Below, piece by piece: positions 26,110 to 35,378 of a stretch of 64,000 nt of DNA; position 1 is the first letter of the stretch; every line of letters starts with the position of its first letter. The DNA comes from Kineosporia succinea. GTDB taxonomy: Bacteria; Actinomycetota; Actinomycetes; Actinomycetales; Kineosporiaceae. Made by a program: the position numbers and the translations under genes. The stretch lies in the NCBI RefSeq assembly GCF_030811555.1, contig NZ_JAUSQZ010000001.1, positions 4,523,241 to 4,587,240 of the forward strand. The letters are read 5' to 3'. The notes beneath the pieces were generated by a model. That model had not been told where the DNA came from, did not search any database, and saw nothing but the letters and a program-made list of their open reading frames with translations.

Positions 26110-27741
26110 GTGGGCATGGACCTTCCGCCGTTCTCGCAGACCTCCGCCGAGCCGGGCAAGCCTCCCGAGCCTTCCGCCCCTCCCGACGTGCCCGGGTTCC
26201 GTCCGCACACGTTGCTGGGTCGGGGTGCCCACGGTGAGGTGTGGCAGGCAGAAGACCTGATCACCGGTGAGGAGGTGGCGCTGAAGATCGGGCGGCGGTC
26301 CACGCCGTTCGAGGGCCCCGACGGACTGGAACACGAAATCGCCCTGCTCAGCCGTATCGAGCATCCGCACATCGTGAGAATGCGCCGTGTGGTGGATCTT
26401 CCGGACGACAAGGTGGCTCTCGTGCTCGACCTTGCCGCCGGGGGCAGCCTCGCCGCATTGGTCGCCGCCCGTGGAACCCTGCCGCCCGGCGAGGTGGTCA
26501 CGGTGATCGTCCCGATCGTGGCCGCCCTCGAGCACCTGCACCAGAGCGGTCTGGTCCACGGAGACGTGTCGCCGGGCAACATCCTGTTCGGAGCCGACGG
26601 CTGCCCGCGCCTGGGTGATCTCGGTGTGGCCCAGATGTTCGGAGATCGCAACGAAGACATCTGGAACACGCCGGGTTTCGCCGATCCGCTGGTGCTCGAA
26701 AGTGTTGGCCCGGTGTCGGCGGCGATGCGGCAGGCCGCGGATGTGCGGGCGCTCGCGGCTTCGAGCTGGTTCGCGCTCACGGGTCGTGCTCCGTCGGGAA
26801 TGAGGGGTGAGAACGAGGCGGAACATGCGGTGGTGCCGGCTGTAGAAGGCGACGTGTCGCTGGGGCCGGCCTATCCGGCGCAAGACCGCGCGCTGCGCGA
26901 GGTTCTGGCGACGTGTCTGTCGCCCGATCCCGGTCAGCGACCCGGCCTGGCCGAGTTCGCCGACCTGGCCTGGCAGGCGGCGCACCCGGCACCGATCCGA
27001 CTGGCCCGCGTTCCGACCGAACCGCCGATGCAGATGCTGACCACCCGGAGGGTCGCGCCGCGGGCCGTCGCGGAATCGCCGAAACATCCTGCACCCGTGA
27101 GGGAGCCGACGCGTCGCACGGTTCCGGTGTCGCGTCTGGTCATGTTGCTGCTGGCCGTGGGTATGGTCGGCGCCCTGACTGCTGGCTTCGGGTGGCGGTT
27201 GTTGCGGAGCGCGACCGACGTGTCCGCAACGGTCGGCGACATGCGTAAGGACGCATCGGTCACGCCGGTCACGCCGGTCACCGACGCGGTGGCCGAGAAG
27301 GGGCAGGAGCCGTTCGGCCCGGCCGAAGCACTCGGCCCCGAGCTCACCGAGGCACTGGAGCGGATCGGTCAGGTCCGGTCGCAGGCGTTCGCCAGGGTGT
27401 CCGAGGGGGACCTGTCCCGGGCCGACGAGGCGGGCTCGCCGGCGCACCGCTCTGACGAGGCGCTGCTGAAACGTCTGAAAGCCAACGGGTATCGGCTCGA
27501 GAAGGTCAGATACCGCATCGGCCGGGTCGAGGTGGTGCGGATCCGGGGGCGGACCGCCGTGGTCAGGGCGGAGGTGAGCACGTCCGGGCACCAGCAGGTA
27601 CGCAACGACGGGGCCACCGCAGAAGACGTCCCTGCGAGTGGCCCGGCGCCGATGGTGTTCACCCTTCGTGCGCTCGGGAACGCGGGGGAGGGATCCGGGC
27701 GGTGGCGGGTGCGTGATGTGCAGGCAGCCGAAGAGAAGTGA
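26110..27741 (+). CDS. membrane-anchored Ser/Thr protein kinase
   Basis: A 543-residue PknB-type kinase. The kinase domain (about residues 30-290) has the glycine loop LGRGAHGEVW, ATP-binding Lys59 in VALKIG, HGDVSPGNILF in place of HRDLKPxN, and DLG in place of DFG. The catalytic and metal-binding aspartates are kept, so activity is likely although it is not of the RD class. A single membrane helix (about 345-367, VMLLLAVGMVGALTAGFGW) leads to an extracellular domain of about 170 residues with no PASTA repeats, so the sensed signal is unknown. GTG 26110 and ATG 26116 are both possible starts. Confidence 0.9.
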   Translation: MGMDLPPFSQTSAEPGKPPEPSAPPDVPGFRPHTLLGRGAHGEVWQAEDLITGEEVALKIGRRSTPFEGPDGLEHEIALLSRIEHPHIVRMRRVVDLPDDKVALVLDLAAGGSLAALVAARGTLPPGEVVTVIVPIVAALEHLHQSGLVHGDVSPGNILFGADGCPRLGDLGVAQMFGDRNEDIWNTPGFADPLVLESVGPVSAAMRQAADVRALAASSWFALTGRAPSGMRGENEAEHAVVPAVEGDVSLGPAYPAQDRALREVLATCLSPDPGQRPGLAEFADLAWQAAHPAPIRLARVPTEPPMQMLTTRRVAPRAVAESPKHPAPVREPTRRTVPVSRLVMLLLAVGMVGALTAGFGWRLLRSATDVSATVGDMRKDASVTPVTPVTDAVAEKGQEPFGPAEALGPELTEALERIGQVRSQAFARVSEGDLSRADEAGSPAHRSDEALLKRLKANGYRLEKVRYRIGRVEVVRIRGRTAVVRAEVSTSGHQQVRNDGATAEDVPASGPAPMVFTLRALGNAGEGSGRWRVRDVQAAEEK

Positions 27742-28082
27742 GAACGGCCAGAGCTGAAGGTGGGCGCCGTCCGGGATGGCCGGAGGCGCGCGGAGATGGA
27801 CGTCGAGGTGAACGGGGAGCTGGACATGGCGTGCAAGAACGACGGTGCCGCGACGGGCGACGCAGCGCCGAACGGTCGCGGAGCGCAAAGGAAACGTGGC
27901 TCGACGTGGGGGCGGGTCGCAGCATGGAGCCCCTCCCGACCAGCGACTCGGCAGGCGGCACGGCGAGGGAGGAGGGAGCGGGGGTGAAGCATGAGGTGGC
28001 ACGCCCGCGGCGGTCCGGTCCGGGTAGCGCGAGGCGGTGCGCTACCCGGAGTGAATCGCTCGCCGAGGCCCGGGCGCGGTCC
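27742..28082. other. gene-less convergent gap
   Basis: No credible gene lies in these 340 bases between the kinase and the convergent epimerase gene. Open frames are low-complexity Arg/Gly. The only structure seen is the hairpin at 28020-28049. Confidence 0.55.
28020..28049. terminator. bidirectional terminator hairpin
   Basis: A perfect 11-bp stem, CCGGGTAGCGC at 28020-28030 with GCGCTACCCGG at 28039-28049, has an 8-base loop. It is placed 33 bases past the end of the epimerase gene on the minus strand and also ends read-through from the kinase. Confidence 0.75.
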
Positions 28083-29003
28083 TCAGGCGCCCGGACGCTG
28101 GGTCATCCAGGCGGCGGCCTTGTCCAGGGTGTCGTGCTCCCACTGGAATCCGGCGTCGCGCAACCGGTCCGGAACCACCCGCTGGCTACCAAGCACCTCG
28201 GCCGCGAACTCACCGAGCACCGCCTTCAGCGCGAAGGCCGGAGCGGGGACGAGCGCGGGGCGGTGCAGGGCCGAGGCGACGGCCTTCATCACATCGGCGT
28301 TGCGGGCCGGCTCGGGGCCGACCATGTTCACGGGGCCGCTCAGAGGGGCGCCATCACCGTCGGCCGGGCCGTCGAGCATGAGTTCCAGGGCGTTGAGGGT
28401 GTCGTGGAGCGTGATCCAGCTCCACCACTGGCGCCCGTTGCCCATCGGCCCGGCCAGACCCAGTCGCGCGAGGAGCAGGAGCTGCTTGAACGCACCCCCG
28501 TTCGGCGCCATGATCAGCCCGAAGCGCGGGTGCACGACCCGGATTCCGGCGTCGGCGGCGGGCACGGCCTCGGCCTCCCAGACCTCGACGACACCGGTCA
28601 GAAAACCCTGGCCCGGCGCGGACGTCTCGGTGAGTACCTCCTCGCCCCGGTCCCCGTAGTAACCGATGGCCGACCCACTGACGAGCACCCGGGGCCCGGC
28701 CTCCAGCGAGGTCAGGGCCCGCACCAGCGTGCGCGTGCCGAGCGCCCGCGAGTCACGGATCTCGCGCTTGTAGGCGGCGGTCCAGCGACGGTCGCCCACC
28801 CCGGCCCCAGCCAGGTGCACCACCCCGTCCACACCCTCGAGCCCATCCAGGTCGACGCTGCCACCCGCAGGGTCCCAGCGCACCTCTCCCGGACCGGAGG
28901 GCGCACTGCGCACCAGCCGGATCACCTCGTCACCCCGCGCCGTCAACCGCTCGACCAGGGCCGTGCCGATCAGACCGTGTGAACCGGTCACCGCGACCTT
29001 CAT
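28083..29003 (-). CDS. TIGR01777-family NAD-dependent epimerase-like protein
   Basis: A 306-residue extended short-chain dehydrogenase. The dinucleotide-binding fold MKVAVTGSHGLIGTALVERL opens the protein; SGSAIGYYGDRGEE near residue 115 holds the Tyr-x-x-x-like catalytic region of this family. The C-terminal DUF1731-type part contains VPAPAFALKAVLGEFAAEVL and LGSQRVVPDRLRDAGFQW, both diagnostic. Family members include YfcH and SulA-like proteins of unknown substrate. ATG 29003 follows GGAGA. In actinobacteria this gene is commonly beside the lipB-sucB region, as here. Confidence 0.92.
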   Translation of the reverse strand: MKVAVTGSHGLIGTALVERLTARGDEVIRLVRSAPSGPGEVRWDPAGGSVDLDGLEGVDGVVHLAGAGVGDRRWTAAYKREIRDSRALGTRTLVRALTSLEAGPRVLVSGSAIGYYGDRGEEVLTETSAPGQGFLTGVVEVWEAEAVPAADAGIRVVHPRFGLIMAPNGGAFKQLLLLARLGLAGPMGNGRQWWSWITLHDTLNALELMLDGPADGDGAPLSGPVNMVGPEPARNADVMKAVASALHRPALVPAPAFALKAVLGEFAAEVLGSQRVVPDRLRDAGFQWEHDTLDKAAAWMTQRPGA

Positions 29004-29339
29004 GACCGTGTCATCTCCGTTCTCCGGGGCGGGCCCGGCAGTTCTGGGTGCAGCAGTTCTGGGTGCAGCAGGTACCGGTCGCCGGGCAGGGCCGGCAAGC
29101 GTCACGCCGGGTCACGGACGACGAGGAACCGGCCCGGCGAGGGCGGTGGGCCGCGACGTCCGTGAAGGCCCAGCCTGCCGTGTTCTTGCTGATCATGCGC
29201 GCCGAAGCTGTGATCGGCAGCCGCAGACCGAGGGGCGTGGCGGGAGAGCAGCCGCGGGAATGGGCGGGGCGAGCCGGGCGACGAAGGGGCGACTGAGCCG
29301 TGTGGCGCCCGGGGAAGGCGACCAGGGGAAGGCGGCCCG

Positions 29340-29665
29340 GGGGAAGGTGACCGGGGGAGGTGACCGGGGGAGGTGACCGGGGGAGGTGACCGGGGGAGGT
29401 GACCGGGGGAGGTGACCGGGGGGAGGCGACCGGGGGGAAGGCAACCCGGGGAAGGCGGCCCGGGGAAGGCGGCCCGGGGAAGGCGGCCCGGGAAGGCGGC
29501 CCGGGAAGGCGGCCCCGGGGGAAGGCGGCCCCGGGGGAAGGCAATCCGGAAGGCGGCCCGGGGGAAGGCGACCAGGAAGGTGGCCCGGGGGATGGCAACC
29601 CGAGGAAGGCAAACCGGGAAGGCGGCCCGGCGGAAGGCGCCCCGGGAAGGCGGCCCGACGGAAGG
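29340..29665. repeat. compound G-rich tandem array, 13-bp then 14-15-bp units
   Basis: About six copies of GTGACCGGGGGAG run from roughly 29347 to 29425. They are followed by some 15 drifting copies of a GAAGGCGGCCCGGG-like unit to about 29665. The plus strand carries many closely spaced runs of four or more G, so four-stranded G structures are possible on it. Confidence 0.9.
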
Positions 29666-29700
29666 CGTCCAGAGGAAAGGGTCCTGCCGGCAGCAAAGGC

Positions 29701-29745
29701 CGATCGGCCGGCCACCGTCCGAGAAGGACGGCGACCGGCCGATCG
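29701..29745 (-). terminator. terminator of sucB
   Basis: A 20-base inverted repeat (29701-29720 with 29726-29745, two mismatches) with a 5-base loop lies 30 bases past the sucB stop on the minus strand. Confidence 0.75.
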
Positions 29746-29774
29746 AAAGAGCGGGACCAACCGAAAGAGCGGGA

Positions 29775-31555
29775 CTACAGGCCCAGGTCGCCCTCGAACG
29801 CGCCTTCCTCGAGGCGCGCCTTGACGGTGCCCAGGAACCGTGCGGCGTCCGCCCCGTCGACGAGGCGGTGGTCGTACGACAGCGCCAGGTAGACGATCGA
29901 GCGGATTCCGATGCTCTCCACGCCGTCGTCGTCCTTCACCACGACCGGGCGCTTCACCACGACACCGGTGCCGAGGATGCCGGTCTGCGGCGGGAACAGG
30001 ATCGGGGTGTCGAACAGGGCGCCCCGGCTGCCGGTGTTGGTCAGCGTGAACGTGCCGCCGGACAGGTCGTCCGGGCTGAGCTTGTTCGTGCGGGTGCGCT
30101 CGGCGACCTCGACGATCTTGCGGGCCAGCCCGGCGATGTTGAGGTCACCGGCGTTCGGGATGACCGGAGCGGTCAGGCCGCGCTCGGCGTCCACGGCGAT
30201 CGCCAGGTTCTCCTGGCCGTGGTAGACCACGTTCTCGCCGTCGATGCTGGCGTTCAGCTTCGGGTGCTGCTTCAGCGCCTCGACCGCGGCCAGGGCGAAG
30301 AACGGCATGAACGAGAGCTTCACGCCCTCCCGCGCCTGGAACGCGCCCTTGGCCCGGTCACGCAGCCGGGCGATACGGGTGACGTCGACCTCGACCACCG
30401 AGGTGAGCTGCGCCGACGTCTGCAGCGACTCGACCATGCGCTTGGCGAGCACCTTGCGCAGCCGCGACATCTTCTCGGTCGTGCCCCGCAGCTCGGAGAC
30501 CGCCACGGGCTTCGCCGGGGCGGCGGCCTTCGCAGCCGGAGCGCGGCGGCGGCGGGAGCAGCGGCGGCCGGAGCCGACTCCTGCTTCGCCTTCGCGGCGT
30601 CGACGACGTCCTGCTTGCGGATCCGGCCACCGACACCGGTACCGGTGACGGCCGACAGGTCCACACCCTGCTCGGCGGCCATGCGGCGCACCAGCGGGGT
30701 GACGTAGCCCGGACCGTCCTGCTGCGAGGACCCACCGTTCGAGGCGGCCGGGGCCGGAGCAGCCGCGGGAGCCGGGGCAGCCGCGGGAGCGGGAGCCGGG
30801 GCCGGAGCGGGAGCCGGGGCGGCAGCCGGAGCCGGAGCAGCAGCCGGGGCCGGCGCGGGAGCCGGGGCGGACGGAGCCGGAGCGGCGGCCGGGGCCTCGG
30901 GCTCAGCGGCCGGAGCCGCCGCCCCCGACCCGACGATCGCCAGCGCGGCGCCGACCTCGACCGTCTCGTCTTCGTTGACCAGGATCTTCTGCACCGTGCC
31001 GGAGACCGGCGACGGGATCTCGGTGTCGACCTTGTCGGTCGAGACCTCCAGCAGCGGCTCGTCGACCTCGACCGACTCGCCGACCTGCTTGAGCCAGCGA
31101 GTCACGGTGCCCTCGGTGACGCTCTCACCCAGGGCGGGCATGGAGACGGTCGTGCCGTCAGCCCCCGAGCCCCCCGAGCTCCCGGAGTCGCCGGAATCAG
31201 CCGCCGGGGCCTGCGGAGCGGCGGGTGCCGCCGGCTCCGGCGCGGGCTCCGGGTCGGGGGTGGCCGCGGCCGGGGCCTCCTGAGCCGGAGCCGAGTCGCC
31301 GGCGGAACCGGCACCCGACCCGTCGCCGATGACGGCGAGCTGCGCGCCGATCTCGACGGTCTCGTCCTCGGAGACCAGGATCTGCTCGATCACGCCCGCG
31401 AACGGCGACGGGATCTCGGTGTCGACCTTGTCGGTCGAGACCTCCAGCAGCGGCTCGTCGACCTCGACCCGCTCACCGACCTGCTTGAGCCACCGGGTCA
31501 CGGTGCCTTCGGTGACGCTTTCACCCAGTGCGGGCATCTGCACGGAGTCCGACAT
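29775..31555 (-). CDS. sucB: dihydrolipoamide acyltransferase E2 (SucB, actinobacterial type), frameshifted in this sequence
   Basis: The E2 core of the pyruvate/2-oxoglutarate dehydrogenase complexes. The first frame (31555 down) has two lipoyl domains, each with [12 protein letters not shown] (lipoyl Lys43 and Lys175), long Ala-Pro linkers, and the E3-binding domain [20 protein letters not shown]. At about 30540-30545 the frame is lost inside an Ala-rich linker. The correct continuation, [21 protein letters not shown] and the catalytic domain ending with [14 protein letters not shown], lies in another frame down to 29775. One extra base in the GC-rich run restores a full-length protein of about 593 residues. 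Both halves are otherwise intact, which favours a sequencing error or very recent mutation. ATG 31555 follows GGAGA. Confidence 0.9.
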
Positions 31556-31660
31556 CTGTTCTCCGCTCTCCATTCGTGGTTCGTCGACGCCGGGGCGCCG
31601 TGGCAGTGTCGTGGTCAACCGCTCCGACGTGCTGGAGAGCGGGTACTTCCGATAACTGAA

Positions 31661-33049
31661 CTATCCGTGGGCGTGCAGGGGCTTGCCGGCGAGCGCCAGG
31701 TGCGCCTCTCCCAGTGCCTCGTTCTGCGTCGGGTGCGCGTGCACCAGCTGGGCGACCTCCTCCGGGAAAGCCTCCCAGTTGACGATCAGCTGGCTCTCCC
31801 CGATGAGTTCGCCGATGCGCGCGCCGACCATGTGTACACCCAGCACCGGCCCGTCCTTCTGGCGAACCAGCTTCACGAACCCGGCCGTCGCCAGGATCTG
31901 GCTCTTGCCGTTGCCCGCGAGGTTGTACTCGTAGGTCTGCACGTTCTCGTCGCCGTGCTTCTCGCGGGCCTGCGCCTCGGTCAGGCCGACCGAGGCCACC
32001 TCCGGGTCGGAGTAGGTGATGCGGGGGATGCCCGACTCGACCAGCGGCACCGGCGCGAGGCCGGCGATCTCCTCGGCCACGAAGATGCCCTGCGCGAACC
32101 CGCGGTGCGCGAGCTGCAGGCCGGGCACGATGTCGCCGACCGCGAAGATGCCGGGGACGTTGGTGCGCAGGCGGTCGTCGGTGGGCACGAAACCGCGCTC
32201 CATCGTCACCCCCGCCTCCTGGTAGCCGAAGCCGTCCGCGTTCGGGCCGCGCCCGACCGCGACCAGCAGCAGATCGGCGCGCAGGGTCTCGCCCGACTCC
32301 AGCGAGACGGTCACCCCTTCGTCGTCCTGCTCGGCCTTCGCGAACCGGACCCCGGTCTTGAACGCTATGCCACGCTTGCGGAACGCGCGCTCGAGGGCCT
32401 TCGACGCCGCCGGGTCCTCCACCGGGACGAGCCGCGGCAGGGCCTCCACGATCGTCACGTCGGCGCCGAACGACCGCCACACGCTGGCGAACTCGACCCC
32501 GATCACGCCACCACCGAGCACGACCACGCTCTTCGGCACGAAGTCGAGCGTCAGCGCCTGCTCGCTGGCCACGATGCGGCCGCCGATCTCGAGACCGGGC
32601 AGCGAGCGCGAGTACGAACCGGTCGCCAGCACCACGTTGCGGCCCTGGTAGCGGGTGCCCGCGACCTCGACCGTGTCAGGGGCGACGAGCTTGCCCTCGC
32701 CCTCCACGTACGTCACCTTGGCCGCGGAGACCAGACCCTGCAGTCCCTTGTACAGGCGGCCGATCACGCCGTCCTTGTACTTGTTCACCCCGGGCATGTC
32801 GATCGCCTCGAAGGTGGCCTTCACCCCGAACTTCTCGCTCTCGCGGGCCGAGTCGGCGACCTCTGCCGCGTGCAGGAGAGCCTTGGTCGGGATGCAGCCG
32901 CGGTGCAGGCAGGTACCGCCCACCTTGTCGCGCTCGATCAGGACCACGCTCAGACCCAGCTGGGAGGCACGCAGTGCCGCGGCGTACCCGCCGCTGCCGC
33001 CTCCGAGGATCACGACGTCGTGGATCTGACCGGGGCCGGAATCGGACAC
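31661..33049 (-). CDS. lpdA: dihydrolipoyl dehydrogenase E3
   Basis: A 462-residue flavoprotein disulfide reductase that reoxidises the lipoyl arms of E2 and passes electrons to NAD. VILGGGSGGYAAALRA binds FAD, GGTCLHRGCIPTK holds the redox pair Cys47 and Cys52, VVVLGGGVIGVEFASVW binds NAD, and the C-terminal HAHPTQNEALGE supplies the catalytic His-Glu dyad. GTG 33049 is the start. sucB follows 105 bases downstream on the same strand, matching the usual actinobacterial lpdA-sucB order. lipA and lipB nearby provide the lipoyl cofactor. Confidence 0.97.
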   Translation of the reverse strand: MSDSGPGQIHDVVILGGGSGGYAAALRASQLGLSVVLIERDKVGGTCLHRGCIPTKALLHAAEVADSARESEKFGVKATFEAIDMPGVNKYKDGVIGRLYKGLQGLVSAAKVTYVEGEGKLVAPDTVEVAGTRYQGRNVVLATGSYSRSLPGLEIGGRIVASEQALTLDFVPKSVVVLGGGVIGVEFASVWRSFGADVTIVEALPRLVPVEDPAASKALERAFRKRGIAFKTGVRFAKAEQDDEGVTVSLESGETLRADLLLVAVGRGPNADGFGYQEAGVTMERGFVPTDDRLRTNVPGIFAVGDIVPGLQLAHRGFAQGIFVAEEIAGLAPVPLVESGIPRITYSDPEVASVGLTEAQAREKHGDENVQTYEYNLAGNGKSQILATAGFVKLVRQKDGPVLGVHMVGARIGELIGESQLIVNWEAFPEEVAQLVHAHPTQNEALGEAHLALAGKPLHAHG

Positions 33050-33350
33050 CTGGGTGCTCCCTCGCGTATCAACGCCACCGGCGCCCTGGTTGCCGGTGAG
33101 CCTTCGGCCATCCTGTCATCACCGGCATGGGTGGTCACGTCGGATCCGGCGTGCCCGGGCCGCGTCATTCGTCACGTCAATGAGTCGTGCGACACAAACA
33201 GAGCGTACGGACGCCCTGCGCACCGGTGCGCACCGGTCACCTCCGACGCTGGCGGGCACCGGGGAACGCGCTCGCGGGGCACGTCGTTGTGGGTGGGAGA
33301 AAAGGTGAGGAGTTGCGTGAGAAACTCTGCCCCGGTGAGGGAGGTGGCGC

Positions 33351-33719
33351 ATGGGCTGGTTTTCGCGACGTAAGGCCGCCCCGACGGAGGGCCGCGCCGA
33401 GCAGCGCGCCGAGGTGAACCGGGTGCGGGAGCACCTGGAGGACTTCATCCGCACACGGCGGGGGGTGGAGGCGTTCGTCGAGCCCGCCACCACGATGAAC
33501 CCGCCCACGGTGCTGCTGATCGCGTCGTCGGGAGAGTGGACCCGACGCCGGGTGCTCAACCCGGTCGTCCTGCGGGAGCTCTCGGAGCGCCTGATGATCC
33601 CGGTCTACGACATTCAGCAGGTGGGGTATCCGCAGCGCATGCGGGACTGGAACGAGCGCGCCAAGCGCGGTCTGCCGCAGCCGGTCGAAGACACCGAACT
33701 GCCGCCCTGGCCGCAGTAG
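33351..33719 (+). CDS. conserved hypothetical protein
   Basis: A 122-residue soluble protein with a basic N-terminus (MGWFSRRKAAPTEGRAEQRA), then EHLEDFIRTRRGVEAFVEPATT and PTVLLIASSGEWTRRRV, and a Pro/Trp-rich tail. I do not know a function. A similar small protein sits between lpdA and pepA in other actinobacteria, from memory. The ATG follows a GAGGGAGG stretch. It is divergent from lpdA and convergent with pepA. Confidence 0.82.
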   Translation: MGWFSRRKAAPTEGRAEQRAEVNRVREHLEDFIRTRRGVEAFVEPATTMNPPTVLLIASSGEWTRRRVLNPVVLRELSERLMIPVYDIQQVGYPQRMRDWNERAKRGLPQPVEDTELPPWPQ

Positions 33720-33762
33720 GCGCGCCGACGCGTCCACCAGCAGGAAGCCCGTGAGACGCACA

Positions 33763-33791
33763 CAGGGCCCGGCCCGAGCGGCCGGGCCCTG
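33763..33791. terminator. bidirectional terminator hairpin
   Basis: A perfect 12-bp stem, CAGGGCCCGGCC at 33763-33774 with GGCCGGGCCCTG at 33780-33791, has a 5-base loop. It lies between the convergent hypothetical gene and pepA. Confidence 0.85.
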
Positions 33792-33806
33792 CGCACGTGA
33801 GACGGG

Positions 33807-35312
33807 TCAGCGCAGCGGCTCGACCGCCAGCGACTCGACGAGCGACAGCATCGTGCGCACACCGTGCCCGGTGCCCCCGGCCGGCGTGTAGCCGTAGGCG
33901 GAACCCGTGTTGTACGAGGGGCCCGCGATGTCGAGGTGCGCCCACGGGGTCTGCACGTCGTCCTTCGTGGGCACGAATTCCTTGAGGAACAGGCCGGCGA
34001 CCAGCATGCCGCCCATCCGCTCACCGATGTTCGCGATGTCGGCGACCCGGGAGTCCATGCTCGAGCGCAGTTCCTGCGGCAGCGGCATCGGCCAGAACGC
34101 CTCACCGGCCTCGCCCGACACCTGGTGCACGAGGTTCCGCAGGTCGTCGTCGTTCGACATGATCGCCGAGGTGCGCGAGCCCAGGGCCACCAGCTGCGCG
34201 CCGGTCAGCGTGGCGATGTCGACGATGACGTCGGGCTTCGTCTCCCCGGCGGCGACGATCGCGTCGGCCAGCACGAGACGGCCCTCGGCGTCGGTATTGA
34301 GCACCTCGACCGTGCGGCCACCGCGGATCGTGATCACGTCGGACGGGCGCTGCGCCGTGCCCGACGGCATGTTCTCGGCCAGCGCCAGCCAGCCGGTGAC
34401 GTGCACGGGCAGCCCGAGCTCGGCGACGGCGGCGACCGTGTGCAGCACCGCGGCGGCACCGGACATGTCGCTCTTCATGTCGTCCATGCTCGCGGCGGGC
34501 TTGATCGAGATGCCTCCCGAGTCGAACGTGATGCCCTTGCCGACGAGCGCGACGTGGGACTTCGCCCCGGCCGGCTTGTACTCCAGCTTGACCAGGCGGG
34601 GCGGGCGGGAGGAGCCCTGACCGACGGCGATCAGACCGCCGTAACCGCCCTTGAGCAGCTTCTTCTCGTCGAGCACGGTGACCGTGACGGGCAGGTTCGC
34701 GACCACGCGCTGGGCGTCGTCGGCGAACTGGGCCGGGAACAGGTCGACCGGGGCGGCGTTGATCAGGTCGCGGGTGCCGTGCACGGCGTCGGCGAGCACC
34801 TTGGCCCGGCGGATCCCCGCACGGGCGGCCGAGTTCGCGGCGGCGTCGGCCGAGACCACGATCGTGCCGACGGGCGTCTTGCCCTGACCGTTGCTGCGGT
34901 ACCGGTTGTAGGTGTACGCGCCGAACAGTGCGCCCTCGGCGATCGCGGTGACGGCCTCACCGTCGGCGGCGGGCAGGCCGAACACGACCTTGGCCAGACC
35001 GGCCAGCTGACGGGTGGCGGCACCGGCCGCGCGGCGCAGCACCTCGTGGTCGATCTCGTCCAGGGCACCGAGCCCGACGAGAACCACCGACTTGGCGGAC
35101 ACCCCGGCGACCGCGGGGATGCGGTTCAGCGTCTCCTTGGCACCGGTCGCGCCGACCGCCTTCACCGCCTGGTTCAGGGCCGTGCGCACCGGCGCGGGAA
35201 ACGCCTGCGCACCGGCGAGCACGGCGCCGGAGTTCTTGGTACCGACGCCGATGACCAGGGCATCGGCGGACTGGGTGATCGCGTCCTTGGCAGTGACACT
35301 GAGCGTGGGCAA
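33807..35312 (-). CDS. pepA: leucyl aminopeptidase (M17)
   Basis: A 501-residue M17 metallopeptidase that removes N-terminal residues from cytoplasmic peptides. The C-terminal catalytic domain has GKGITFDSGGISIKP, the family signature NTDAEGRLVLADA, and the DMKSDMSGAAAV metal-binding helix; the two-zinc ligand set appears complete. The start is TTG 35312, preceded at six bases by AAGGA, and gives the normal N-terminus LSVTAKDAI. The neighbouring gcvT is divergent. Confidence 0.96.
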   Translation of the reverse strand: MPTLSVTAKDAITQSADALVIGVGTKNSGAVLAGAQAFPAPVRTALNQAVKAVGATGAKETLNRIPAVAGVSAKSVVLVGLGALDEIDHEVLRRAAGAATRQLAGLAKVVFGLPAADGEAVTAIAEGALFGAYTYNRYRSNGQGKTPVGTIVVSADAAANSAARAGIRRAKVLADAVHGTRDLINAAPVDLFPAQFADDAQRVVANLPVTVTVLDEKKLLKGGYGGLIAVGQGSSRPPRLVKLEYKPAGAKSHVALVGKGITFDSGGISIKPAASMDDMKSDMSGAAAVLHTVAAVAELGLPVHVTGWLALAENMPSGTAQRPSDVITIRGGRTVEVLNTDAEGRLVLADAIVAAGETKPDVIVDIATLTGAQLVALGSRTSAIMSNDDDLRNLVHQVSGEAGEAFWPMPLPQELRSSMDSRVADIANIGERMGGMLVAGLFLKEFVPTKDDVQTPWAHLDIAGPSYNTGSAYGYTPAGGTGHGVRTMLSLVESLAVEPLR

Positions 35313-35378
35313 GGGAAATCCTTCGACGTCTAACGAGCTGACGACGTGATCCTAGGCCTGCGGAGTACGGTGTGCCGC

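Larger units (their letters stand above)
29004..29774. other. gene-less G-rich region
   Basis: No credible gene. Apart from the promoter of the epimerase gene (29004-29080), most of the stretch is the G-rich repeat tract at 29340-29665. Long open frames on both strands here are Pro/Gly/Arg/Ser low-complexity artefacts of that tract. The sucB terminator occupies 29701-29745. Confidence 0.65.

Noticed and set aside
29011-29760. Pro/Ser/Arg-rich repeat protein, collagen-like in appearance
   Set aside because: All frames of the G-rich array look like this; no start signal and no conserved flanks.
35313-35378. Glycine riboswitch upstream of gcvT
   Set aside because: The gap is too short to hold one and shows no tandem aptamer pattern.
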